NCBI RefSeq assembly: GCF_029382255.1
Contig: NZ_JARLLG010000009.1
Coordinates: 62,001 to 126,000 of the forward strand
Direction: 5' to 3'
Length of the DNA: 64,000 nt
Origin: Isoptericola croceus
GTDB taxonomy: Bacteria > Actinomycetota > Actinomycetes > Actinomycetales > Cellulomonadaceae
Made by a program: the position numbers and the translations under genes. Positions 46,399-54,606 of this stretch are shown in pieces. The notes under the pieces are model-generated. The model had not been told where the DNA came from, searched no databases, and saw only the letters and a program-made list of their open reading frames with translations. How positions within the stretch are numbered: position 1 is the first letter of the stretch; every line of letters begins with the position of its first letter.

Positions 46399-47367
46399 TC
46401 ACGTGGAGGCGCGGACGACGACGCGGGCCGGGTCGTCCGGCCAGGGCGGCGCCTCGTGGCCGTCGAGCACGGCGAGCACGCTCGTCGCGAGATGCTCCGC
46501 CTGGGGTGTGACGGGCTGGGCCACCGTGGTCAGCGCGGGTGCCGCGACCCGGGCGGCCGGAGCGTCGTCGACGCCGACCACCGCCAGGTCGTCGGGCACG
46601 ATCAGACCGGCCGCCCGTGCACCGGCGAGCACGGCGAGCGCCACCTCGTCGTTGTACGCGGCCACGGCGGTGACGCCCTGGGCGTGCCAGGACCGGACGG
46701 CCTCCGTGGCCGGCTCGTCGGCCCGGACCGGGACCTGCGGCGGTCCCGGCAGCCCTCGCGCGGCGCACGTGTCGCGGACGCCGGCGAACCGGGCGGCGCC
46801 GAACCGCCGCAGGCGGTCGTCCGTCGTCGTGGCGAAGGCCACGGAGCGGTGCCCGCGGGTCACCAGGTGGTCGACCTGGAGCACGGCTAGGTCGTGCTGG
46901 GAGCGGTCGAACGCGCTGCTGTCGGCGGACTCCGCCGTGCCCACGACCTCGATCCCGGCCTGCCGCATCGCCCGGACGTCCGCGGCGGGGAACGGGGCGA
47001 GGCCGACGACGGCGCGTGGCGTGACGGCTCGCCACAGGTCCGCCAGCGCCCGCGAGCCGCGGTGGTGGTGGACGAGCACGAACAGGCCCCGCTCGGCGAG
47101 CACGTCGGTGAGGTGGTCCAGGAGGGCGTCCACGACGGGGCCGGTCGGCCAGTCGGGCAGCACGCAGACGACCAGGTCGCTGCGGCCGCGTCGCAGCGTC
47201 CGCGCGGCCGCCGACGGCGCGTAGCCCAGCCGCGCGGCCGTCGTCCGGACGTGCTCGCGGGTCGCCTCGGAGACCGATGCTCCCGGGGTGTCGTTGAGGA
47301 CGTAGCTGACGGTCGTGCGGGAGACCCCCGCAGCGCGGGCGACGTCGGCGCTCGTCACTGAGGCCAC
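46399..47367 (-). CDS. LacI-family transcriptional regulator
   Basis: A 322-residue LacI/GalR regulator. The N-terminal helix-turn-helix (VTSADVARAAGVSRTTVSYVLND) and hinge (LGYAPSAAARTLRRGRSD) are standard. The ligand-binding domain follows the periplasmic-binding-protein fold (LAVVGVDDAPAARVAAPALTTV near the end). Sugar specificity cannot be read. GTG 47367 has GGAG-N3-GAGGAG upstream; a second GTG three codons on (47358) is also plausible. It faces the beta-helix gene convergently and lies beside dnaE divergently. Confidence 0.9.
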   Translation of the reverse strand: MASVTSADVARAAGVSRTTVSYVLNDTPGASVSEATREHVRTTAARLGYAPSAAARTLRRGRSDLVVCVLPDWPTGPVVDALLDHLTDVLAERGLFVLVHHHRGSRALADLWRAVTPRAVVGLAPFPAADVRAMRQAGIEVVGTAESADSSAFDRSQHDLAVLQVDHLVTRGHRSVAFATTTDDRLRRFGAARFAGVRDTCAARGLPGPPQVPVRADEPATEAVRSWHAQGVTAVAAYNDEVALAVLAGARAAGLIVPDDLAVVGVDDAPAARVAAPALTTVAQPVTPQAEHLATSVLAVLDGHEAPPWPDDPARVVVRAST

Positions 47368-47482
47368 GGCTCCTCCTACTCCGGGCGGGCGTTGGGAGCA
47401 CTGTACGCGGACGCCTGTGCGGGCCTCCGGCGGAGGGTCGTCGAGGTCCGCGCGGCTCGACCGGGATGTCACCGGCGGGACC

Positions 47483-47488
47483 TAGACT
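47483..47488 (+). promoter_or_regulatory. Leaderless -10 box for dnaE
   Basis: TAGACT lies seven bases before ATG 47496, with no Shine-Dalgarno sequence. It rules against the upstream in-frame ATG at 47466, which lies before this promoter. Confidence 0.6.
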
Positions 47489-47495
47489 CGTGGCC

Positions 47496-50400
47496 ATGTC
47501 GGACGTCGCTGCACCCACCGGACCTTCCACCACCGGCCAGAAGGCAGACGACTTCGTCCACCTCCACGTCCACACCGAGTACTCGATGCTCGACGGCGCG
47601 GCGCGGATGAACGACCTGTTCACCGAGGTCGCCCGGCTGGGGCAGAAGGCCATCGCGATCACGGACCACGGGTACCTGTTCGGGGCCTTCGACTTCTGGA
47701 GCACGGCGCAGAGGTTCGGGGTCAAGCCGATCATCGGCGTCGAGGCGTACGTGACCCCGGGCACGAGCCGGCACGACCGGACGAAGGTCCAGTGGGGCGA
47801 GCAGCACCAGCGGCGCGACGACGTCTCCGCGGGCGGCGCCTACACCCACATGACGCTCTGGGCGCGCGACAACGTCGGGATGCACAACCTGTTCAGGGCC
47901 TCCTCGCTGGCGTCGCTCGACGGCCAGATGGGCAAGTGGCCACGCATGGACCGCGAGCTGCTGGAGACCTACGCCGAGGGGTTGATGGCCACGACGGGCT
48001 GCCCGTCGGGTGAGGTGCAGACACGGTTGCGCCTGGGCCAGTGGGACGAGGCGGTCCGGGCGGCCGGTGAGCTGCAGGACCTCTTCGGCAAGGAGAACTA
48101 CTTCGTCGAGCTCATGGACCACGGGATCGAGATCGAGTCCCGGACGTCCAAGGACCTGCTGCGACTGGCCGAGCACATCGGCGCACCCCTGGTGGCGACG
48201 AACGACCTGCACTACACGAAGCAGGAGGACTCCCACGCGCACGAGGTGCTCCTCGCGGTGAACTCCGGCTCCACCCTCGACGAACCCACGTATGACCAGG
48301 GAGGCAGCCGGTTCGCCTTCAGCGGGGACAGCTTCTACGTGCGATCGGGCGCTGAGATGCGGCGGCTGTTCGCCGAGATGCCGGAGGCCTGCGACAACAC
48401 GTTGCTCATCGCGGAGCGGTGCGAGGTCTCCTTCGACACCGGCGCCAACTACATGCCGAACTTCCCGGTGCCGGACGGCGAGGACGAGATCTCCTGGTTC
48501 GTCAAGGAGGTCGAGCACGGCCTGCACCGGCGGTACCCGGCCGGGGTGCCGGACGAGGTGCGCAAGCAGGCGACGTACGAGACCGAGGTCATCATCCAGA
48601 TGGGCTTCCCGGGCTACTTCCTCGTGGTCGCGGACTTCATCAACTGGGCCAAGGAGCAGGGGATCCGCGTGGGTCCGGGCCGCGGCTCGGCGGCAGGTTC
48701 GATGGTCTCCTACGTCATGGGCATCACGGAGCTCGACCCGCTGGAGCACGGCCTCATCTTCGAGCGGTTCCTCAACCCGGAGCGGGTCTCGATGCCCGAC
48801 GTCGACGTCGACTTCGACGAGCGTCGGCGCTCCGAGGTCATCCGCTACGTGAGCGACAAGTACGGCGACGACAGGGTGGCGATGATCGTCACCTACGGGT
48901 CCATCAAGGCCAAGCAGGCGCTCAAGGACGCCTCACGCGTGCTGGGCTTCCCGTTCGCGATGGGGGAGAAGCTCACCAAGGCGATGCCGCCGCCCGTCAT
49001 GGGCAAGGACATCCCGCTGTCGGGGATCTTCGACCCTGCGCACGACCGTTACTCCGAGGCCGCCGAGTTCCGCCAGGTGCACGACACCGACCCCGAGGCG
49101 CAGCGCGTCGTCGAGACGGCGCGCGGCATCGAGGGCCTCAAGCGGCAGTGGGGTGTGCACGCCGCCGGCGTGATCATGTCGAGCGAGCCGCTCATCGACG
49201 TCATCCCGATCATGCGGCGGCCGCAGGACGGCGCGGTCATCACGCAGTTCGACTACCCGACGTCCGAGGGCCTCGGCCTGATCAAGATGGACTTCCTCGG
49301 GCTGCGGAACCTGACGATCCTCGACGACGCGCTCGAGAACATCACGATGAACGGCAAGGAGGCCGTCGAGATCGAGCACGTGCCGCTCGACGACGTCGCC
49401 ACCTACGCGCTGCTCGCCCGCGGGGAGACACTCGGGGTGTTCCAGCTCGACGGCGGCCCGATGCGGTCGTTGCTGCGTCAGATGCGCCCGGACAAGTTCG
49501 ACGACCTCTCGGCCGTCATCGCGCTGTACCGCCCCGGGCCGATGGGCATGAACTCGCACGTGAACTACGCACTGCGCAAGAACGGCATGCAGAAGATCGA
49601 GCCCATCCACCGCGAGCTGGCCGAACCGCTGTCCGAGGTGCTCGACGAGACCTACGGCCTCATCGTCTACCAGGAGCAGGTGCAGCGCGCCGCCCAGATC
49701 CTCGCGGGCTACTCGTTGGGCCAGGCCGACCTGCTGCGCCGCGCCATGGGCAAGAAGAAGCCCGAGGTGCTCGCCAAGGAGTTCGTGAACTTCGAGGCCG
49801 GCTGCAAGGAGCGTGGCTACTCCGACGCCGCGATCAAGGCGGTCTGGGACGTCCTGGTGCCGTTCGCCGGGTACGCGTTCAACAAGGCGCACTCCGCCGG
49901 GTACGGGCTCGTCGCCTACTGGACGGCGTACCTCAAGGCGAAGTACCCCACGGAGTACATGGCAGGGCTGCTGCAGTCCGTGCGGGACGACAAGGACAAG
50001 ATGGCGCTGTACCTCGGCGAGTGCCGCCGGATGCGCATCACGGTCCTGCCACCCGACGTCAACGAGTCGGCGGCGAAGTTCACGGCCGTCGGGGACGACA
50101 TCCGGTTCGGTCTGACGGCGGTGCGCAACGTCGGTGCGAACGTGGTCTCGGCGATCATCGCCGCGCGCGAGGAGCACGGCGACTTCACGTCGTTCACCGA
50201 TTTCCTGGACAAGGTGCCGGCCGTGGTGTGCAACAAGCGCACGATCGAGTCGCTGATCAAGGCCGGGGCCTTCGACTCGCTCGGACACCCGCGGCGCGCC
50301 CTGCTGGTGGTGCACGAGCAAGCCGTGGACTCCGTGATCTCCGTCAAGCGCGAGGAGGCGAAGGGGCAGTTCGACCTCTTCGCCGACCTGGGTGCCACGG

Positions 50401-51080
50401 ACGAGAAGATGACCTTCAGCGTCGACGTGCCGGACCTGCCGGACTGGGACAAGAAGCAGCTGCTCGCGTTCGAGCGCGAGATGCTCGGTCTGTACGTCTC
50501 GGACCACCCTCTGTCCGGCATGGAGCACGTGCTGGCCCGCGCCGCCGACACCTCGATCGCGACCCTCATGGCCGACGAGGGGCGGGCGGACGGCTCGTCC
50601 GTCACGGTCGCCGGGCTGTTGACCTCCGTGCAGCGCAAGATGAGCAAGAACGGCAACCCCTGGGCCGCTGTCACCATCGAGGACCTGGAGGGCTCCGTCG
50701 AGGTGATGTTCTTCGGGGAGACCTACCTGGCCTACTCCACCGTGCTCGCCGAGGATCAGGTCGTCACGCTCAAGGGTCGCGTCCGCCGTCGTGACGAGCA
50801 GATGCAGCTGCAGGCACAGGAGGTCTCGCTGCCGGACACCTCGGCGGTGGCCGACGCACCGGTGCAGGTCACCGTGCCGCACACGCGGTGCGTCGAGCCC
50901 GTCATGGTGCGGCTGCGCGAGGTCCTCGCCTCGCACCCGGGGCCCGCCGAGGTCCATGTCCACGTGGCCGAGCCGGGCAAGACGACGGTGGTCCGGGCGG
51001 CAGGCCGGTTGCGGGTGGAGAAGTCGCCGGCACTGTTCGGTGACCTCAAGGCACTGCTCGGCCCGAGCTGTCTGTCATGA
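47496..51080 (+). CDS. dnaE: DNA polymerase III alpha subunit
   Basis: Catalytic subunit of the replicative polymerase, 1194 residues. The PHP domain (HLHVHTEYSMLDG near 22-34, ITDHGYLFG) keeps metal-binding histidines, which in actinobacteria can give proofreading. The palm has GPGRGSAAGS and the catalytic PDVDVDFDE. AFNKAHSAGYGL and the helix-hairpin-helix region follow, then clamp-binding QFDLF and a C-terminal OB fold (VTVAGLLTSVQRKMSKNG). This is the DnaE1 type by length and intact PHP. It overlaps the NUDIX gene by 4 bases (ATGA). Confidence 0.97.
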   Translation: MSDVAAPTGPSTTGQKADDFVHLHVHTEYSMLDGAARMNDLFTEVARLGQKAIAITDHGYLFGAFDFWSTAQRFGVKPIIGVEAYVTPGTSRHDRTKVQWGEQHQRRDDVSAGGAYTHMTLWARDNVGMHNLFRASSLASLDGQMGKWPRMDRELLETYAEGLMATTGCPSGEVQTRLRLGQWDEAVRAAGELQDLFGKENYFVELMDHGIEIESRTSKDLLRLAEHIGAPLVATNDLHYTKQEDSHAHEVLLAVNSGSTLDEPTYDQGGSRFAFSGDSFYVRSGAEMRRLFAEMPEACDNTLLIAERCEVSFDTGANYMPNFPVPDGEDEISWFVKEVEHGLHRRYPAGVPDEVRKQATYETEVIIQMGFPGYFLVVADFINWAKEQGIRVGPGRGSAAGSMVSYVMGITELDPLEHGLIFERFLNPERVSMPDVDVDFDERRRSEVIRYVSDKYGDDRVAMIVTYGSIKAKQALKDASRVLGFPFAMGEKLTKAMPPPVMGKDIPLSGIFDPAHDRYSEAAEFRQVHDTDPEAQRVVETARGIEGLKRQWGVHAAGVIMSSEPLIDVIPIMRRPQDGAVITQFDYPTSEGLGLIKMDFLGLRNLTILDDALENITMNGKEAVEIEHVPLDDVATYALLARGETLGVFQLDGGPMRSLLRQMRPDKFDDLSAVIALYRPGPMGMNSHVNYALRKNGMQKIEPIHRELAEPLSEVLDETYGLIVYQEQVQRAAQILAGYSLGQADLLRRAMGKKKPEVLAKEFVNFEAGCKERGYSDAAIKAVWDVLVPFAGYAFNKAHSAGYGLVAYWTAYLKAKYPTEYMAGLLQSVRDDKDKMALYLGECRRMRITVLPPDVNESAAKFTAVGDDIRFGLTAVRNVGANVVSAIIAAREEHGDFTSFTDFLDKVPAVVCNKRTIESLIKAGAFDSLGHPRRALLVVHEQAVDSVISVKREEAKGQFDLFADLGATDEKMTFSVDVPDLPDWDKKQLLAFEREMLGLYVSDHPLSGMEHVLARAADTSIATLMADEGRADGSSVTVAGLLTSVQRKMSKNGNPWAAVTIEDLEGSVEVMFFGETYLAYSTVLAEDQVVTLKGRVRRRDEQMQLQAQEVSLPDTSAVADAPVQVTVPHTRCVEPVMVRLREVLASHPGPAEVHVHVAEPGKTTVVRAAGRLRVEKSPALFGDLKALLGPSCLS

Positions 51081-51574
51081 GCGCCGACTGGGACGACGGC
51101 AGCGCGGACCACCGGTTCCGCGTGGTGCCCGCCGCCTATGTGCTGCTGCGCCGCGAGGGACAGGTCCTGCTGCAGCTGCGCGCCGGGACGGGGTTCATGG
51201 ACGGGTACTGGGCCGCCGGTGCGGCCGGCCACGTCGAACCGGGGGAGTCGGTGGTGGACGCCGCCGTGCGCGAGGCGCGCGAGGAGCTCGGGGTGGAGAT
51301 CACCCCGGCGGACCTCGAGCCGGTGACGGTCTCGCACCGGGGGATCCCCGGCGGCCCGGCGCTCGAGCAGCGGGTGGACTTCTTCTTCGCGGCGAGCCGG
51401 TGGGAGGGCGACCCCGCACTGCAGGAACCGCACCGGGCCGCCGATCTGCGCTGGTTCCCGTTCGTGCACCTGCCCGAGCCGGTGGTGCCCCACGAGCTGG
51501 TGGTGCTCCGCGGTCTGCACGACGGCGCGGTGCCCCGCGTCCTGACCCACGGCTTCACCGACGCCGGAGCGTAG
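51077..51574 (+). CDS. NUDIX hydrolase
   Basis: A 165-residue NUDIX pyrophosphohydrolase. The full box is seen as GHVEPGESVVDAAVREAREELGV (read as about 55-77), with the REAREELG metal-binding glutamates. The substrate is unknown; nucleoside diphosphate derivatives are the usual class. It is translationally coupled to dnaE (ATGA), so a role in cleaning damaged or non-canonical nucleotides is tempting, though this is context only. Confidence 0.92.
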   Translation: MSADWDDGSADHRFRVVPAAYVLLRREGQVLLQLRAGTGFMDGYWAAGAAGHVEPGESVVDAAVREAREELGVEITPADLEPVTVSHRGIPGGPALEQRVDFFFAASRWEGDPALQEPHRAADLRWFPFVHLPEPVVPHELVVLRGLHDGAVPRVLTHGFTDAGA

Positions 51575-51577
51575 GCT
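51572..51577 (+). promoter_or_regulatory. Leaderless -10 box for the PPOX-fold gene
   Basis: TAGGCT lies seven bases before GTG 51585 and overlaps the NUDIX stop codon (TAG at 51572-51574). Confidence 0.6.
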
Positions 51578-51584
51578 CGCTCCC

Positions 51585-51992
51585 GTGATCCGACTCAACC
51601 CCGAGCAGCTCGTCTTCGTCACGGAGCGGCACCTGGCCACGCTGACCACCCTGCGTGCGGACGGCACGCCCCACGTGGTCCCCGTGGCCTTCACCTGGGA
51701 CGCGGACGAGGGCGTGGTGCGGATCACCGCACGCCGCACGTCGGTCAAGGCCCGCAACGCGGCGCGTCGGTCGGCGGACGGGGCGCCGCCGCGCGCTGCG
51801 GTCTGCCAGGTCGACGGCGGGCGCTGGCTCACGCTCGAAGGACCGGTCGAGGTGGTCGAGGACGCCGACCAGGTCGCCGATGCCGTCCGGCGCTACGCGA
51901 CCCGCTACCGCCAGCTGGAGCACGACCCGGCCCGGATCGTGCTGCGGCTCGAGCCGGACCGGGTCATGGCGTCCGCCTACATGTCGTCCTGA
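51585..51992 (+). CDS. PPOX-fold flavin/F420-binding protein
   Basis: A 135-residue split-barrel protein of the pyridoxamine-phosphate-oxidase fold (F420-type PPOX group in actinobacteria). Typical are LATLTTLRADGTPHVVPVAFTWD, ITARRTSVKARNAAR and LTLEGPVEVVEDADQVADAVRRYATRY in parts. Such proteins reduce or bind varied substrates with FMN or F420; neither cofactor nor reaction can be fixed here. It has a leaderless GTG. Its last 16 bases overlap the convergent S4 gene. Confidence 0.85.
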   Translation: MIRLNPEQLVFVTERHLATLTTLRADGTPHVVPVAFTWDADEGVVRITARRTSVKARNAARRSADGAPPRAAVCQVDGGRWLTLEGPVEVVEDADQVADAVRRYATRYRQLEHDPARIVLRLEPDRVMASAYMSS

Positions 51993-52216
51993 ACCACGAC
52001 GGCGGTCTCGTCCCCCTCGGGGCCGGAGACCGTCACGCGCGCCCCGGGCCGGAGCTGGCGGCCGCGCCGGGTCTCGGTCTCGCCGTCGACCTGGACGTCG
52101 CCGTCCGTCACGAGGTCGCGGGCGTGGTTCCCGGACTCGGCGAGGCCTGCCAGCTTGAGGAACTGGCCGAGCCGGATGACGTCGTCCCGGATGGGGACCT
52201 CGATCGGGGTGTCCAT
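51977..52216 (-). CDS. Small S4-domain RNA-binding protein (YbcJ-like)
   Basis: A 79-residue protein almost entirely an S4 domain: [42 protein letters not shown] (read in parts, about 17-58) then a strand-rich tail. It is probably RNA-binding, perhaps ribosome-related. GGGAG lies 10 bases before ATG 52216; the in-frame ATG at 52225 is too close to it. It overlaps the convergent PPOX gene by 16 bases at the 3' end. Confidence 0.88.
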   Translation of the reverse strand: MDTPIEVPIRDDVIRLGQFLKLAGLAESGNHARDLVTDGDVQVDGETETRRGRQLRPGARVTVSGPEGDETAVVVQDDM

Positions 52217-52278
52217 GGCACGCATTCTCCCAGGACCCGCCGTGCGGGACGACCGGCCGTGCCGATTCCGGTGGGTCC

Positions 52279-52284
52279 TACACT
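52279..52284 (+). promoter_or_regulatory. Leaderless -10 box for hisD
   Basis: TACACT lies six bases before GTG 52291, with no Shine-Dalgarno sequence. Confidence 0.6.
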
Positions 52285-52290
52285 GGTGGC

Positions 52291-53613
52291 GTGATCCGAC
52301 GTATCGACCTTCGTGGACAGGTCCTGTCCCGCACCGAGCTGCTCGGGGTGCTGCCGCGCCCCGAGGTGGGCGTGGAGCAGGCTGTCGAGACAGTGGCTCC
52401 CGTCCTGGCCGACGTCCGGTCCCGGGGCGCTGCGGCGCTGCGGGACCTGGCCGAGCGTTTCGACGGGGTTCGTCCGGAGCATCTGCGGGTGCCTCAGCGC
52501 GCGATCGACGAGGCCCTCGCGAACCTCGACCCGGCCGTCCGTGCCGGGCTCGAGGAGGCGATCGTCCGGGTGCGTGCCGTGCACGCCGACCAGGGGCCGG
52601 CCGAGCACACCACGGTCCTGGCGGACGGCGCCGAGGTGCGCCAGCGGTGGATCCCGGTGCAGCGCGTGGGCCTGTACGCGCCCGGGGGTCTCGCCGTCTA
52701 CCCGTCGTCGGTGATCATGAACGTCGTCGCCGCCCAGGAGGCGGGCGTGCCCGCCCTGGCGGTGGCCTCGCCCCCGCAGAAGGACTCGGGTGGCCTGCCG
52801 CACGGGACGATCCTGGCCGCCTGCGCGCTGCTGGGGGTCGACGAGGTGTATGCCGTCGGCGGCGCGCAGGCCGTGGCGATGTTCGCCTACGGTGCGGCCG
52901 GGAGCGAGCCGGTCGACGGTGAGCTGCTGTGCGAGCCGGTCGACGTCGTCACGGGCCCGGGCAACGTCTACGTCGCGGCCGCCAAACGGCTCGTGCGCGG
53001 TGTCGTCGGGATCGACGCCGAGGCCGGGCCGACGGAGATCGCCGTCCTGGCCGACCACACCGCCGACGCGGGCCACGTGGCGCTCGACCTGATCAGCCAG
53101 GCCGAGCACGACCCGATGGCGGCCTCGGTCCTCGTCACACCGGCGGTGGAGCTCGCCGGCGCGGTGGAGTCCAAGCTCGTGGACCTGGCCGAGGCGACGA
53201 AGCACAGCACACGGGTCACGACGGCGCTCGCGGGCCCGCAGTCCGCGGTCGTGCTCGTCGACGACCTGGACCAGGGGCTCGCGGTGGTGGACGCCTACGG
53301 CGCCGAGCACCTGGAGATCCAGACCGAGGACGCCGCGACGCTCGCCGAGCGCGTCCGGTCGGCGGGGGCGATCTTCGTCGGCCCGTACTCACCCGTGTCC
53401 CTGGGCGACTACATGGCGGGCTCCAACCACGTGCTGCCGACGGGCGGCACGGCGCACTTCGCGAGCGGACTCGGCGTGCACGCCTTCCTGAAGTCGGTGC
53501 AGGTGATCGACTACTCCCGCGAGGCGCTCGCAGAGGTGGCCGACCGCCTGGTCGCCGTCGCGAACGACGAGGACCTGCCCGCGCACGGTGAGGCGGTGCG
53601 CGGGCGCTTCTGA
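52291..53613 (+). CDS. hisD: Histidinol dehydrogenase
   Basis: Zinc- and NAD-dependent enzyme oxidising L-histidinol to L-histidine. The 440-residue protein shows [50 protein letters not shown], the catalytic GAEHLEIQ and [14 protein letters not shown], with zinc-ligand residues conserved. No other his genes follow; a convergent alpha/beta hydrolase does. This is unusual, since hisD often leads hisC in actinobacteria. The start is GTG, leaderless. Confidence 0.97.
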   Translation: MIRRIDLRGQVLSRTELLGVLPRPEVGVEQAVETVAPVLADVRSRGAAALRDLAERFDGVRPEHLRVPQRAIDEALANLDPAVRAGLEEAIVRVRAVHADQGPAEHTTVLADGAEVRQRWIPVQRVGLYAPGGLAVYPSSVIMNVVAAQEAGVPALAVASPPQKDSGGLPHGTILAACALLGVDEVYAVGGAQAVAMFAYGAAGSEPVDGELLCEPVDVVTGPGNVYVAAAKRLVRGVVGIDAEAGPTEIAVLADHTADAGHVALDLISQAEHDPMAASVLVTPAVELAGAVESKLVDLAEATKHSTRVTTALAGPQSAVVLVDDLDQGLAVVDAYGAEHLEIQTEDAATLAERVRSAGAIFVGPYSPVSLGDYMAGSNHVLPTGGTAHFASGLGVHAFLKSVQVIDYSREALAEVADRLVAVANDEDLPAHGEAVRGRF

Positions 53614-53626
53614 GGTGCACCGGTCG

Positions 53627-54484
53627 TCACCGGTCGTCGACGGTTCGCTCGACCAGCCGTGCCACGGCGTCGGCGACCTCGGGCCCGAACATCACCGGGT
53701 CGTTGTGGTCCGCTCCGGGCAGCACGAGGTGCTCGGCGAGCCGTGGTGCGGCGTCGGCCACCGCACGGCTCTGGCCCGGTGGGACGACCGAGTCGGCGTC
53801 GCCCTGCACGACGGTGACCGGGACCTGGGTGGTGGCCACGTGCTCGCGCACCTCGTAGCGGTCGCGCAGCAGCGTGTCGATCGGCAGCACGGGGTAGTGG
53901 TGCGCACCGACGTCGGCGATCGAGGTGAAGGGTGAGCGCAGCACGAGTCCCGCCGCCGGCACCTCGCTGTTGAGCCGGGCTACCACGGCGGTGCCCAGGG
54001 ACTCGCCGAGGTAGACGGTGCGTTCCGGCGGATAGCCACGGTCCTCCAGCGCCTCCAGCGCGGCGCGCGCGTCGGCGTGCAAGCCGTCGGCGGACGGGGA
54101 TCCCGGGTTGCCGCCGTAGCCGCGGTACTCGAGCAGGAGCACCGCGAGCCCGTGGTCGGCCAGGTCCGCGGCGAGGTCCGCCCGCCCGAGACGGTTGCCC
54201 CCGTTGCCGGGGGCGAGCAGCACGGCGGTGTCGCGCTCCGGCGCTCCGGCGGTGGGCGGGACGAACCAGGCGGTGAGCTCGAGCCCGTCGGCGGTATGCA
54301 GCGCGACGTCCTCGCCGCCGTCGACGGCGGGTGCGGCAGGTCCGGGGTCGCTGCGGTCCGGGAAGTAGATCAACCGGTCCTGTCCCAGCCACGCGGCAAC
54401 CAGCAGGAGGCCGGCGCCGAGCGTGAGCGCGCTGCCGGCCGCGAGCAGGCGACGCAGCCACCGTCGGTGCGGGTCGCCCTCCAT
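53627..54484 (-). CDS. Membrane-anchored alpha/beta hydrolase
   Basis: A 285-residue hydrolase with an N-terminal membrane helix (about 15-33) and an extracytoplasmic or periplasmic-facing alpha/beta fold. The nucleophile serine is in YLGESLGTAVVARL, the oxyanion region in LLAPGNGGNRLGRAD, and the acid and histidine are likely DADSVVP and DHND. It resembles the BEM46/YfhR-type hydrolases; substrate unknown. ATG 54484 lacks a good ribosome binding site (GTG 54487 is adjacent). It is convergent with hisD and divergent from the propeller-glycosidase gene. Confidence 0.85.
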   Translation of the reverse strand: MEGDPHRRWLRRLLAAGSALTLGAGLLLVAAWLGQDRLIYFPDRSDPGPAAPAVDGGEDVALHTADGLELTAWFVPPTAGAPERDTAVLLAPGNGGNRLGRADLAADLADHGLAVLLLEYRGYGGNPGSPSADGLHADARAALEALEDRGYPPERTVYLGESLGTAVVARLNSEVPAAGLVLRSPFTSIADVGAHHYPVLPIDTLLRDRYEVREHVATTQVPVTVVQGDADSVVPPGQSRAVADAAPRLAEHLVLPGADHNDPVMFGPEVADAVARLVERTVDDR

Positions 54485-54606
54485 CACCCCATCATCGCTG
54501 GCCGTGGATGAAACTCCCACCAGCCCGCCCCCGCGGGTCCCGCGCGGTCGTACGATCGACAGACCGACCAGGTGCCGGGAGCCGCGCGGCAGCAGGGGTG
54601 ACGACG

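Noticed and set aside
47466-47495. ATG 47466 as the dnaE start
   Set aside because: It lies upstream of the TAGACT -10 box and adds ten non-conserved residues; ATG 47496 fits leaderless spacing.
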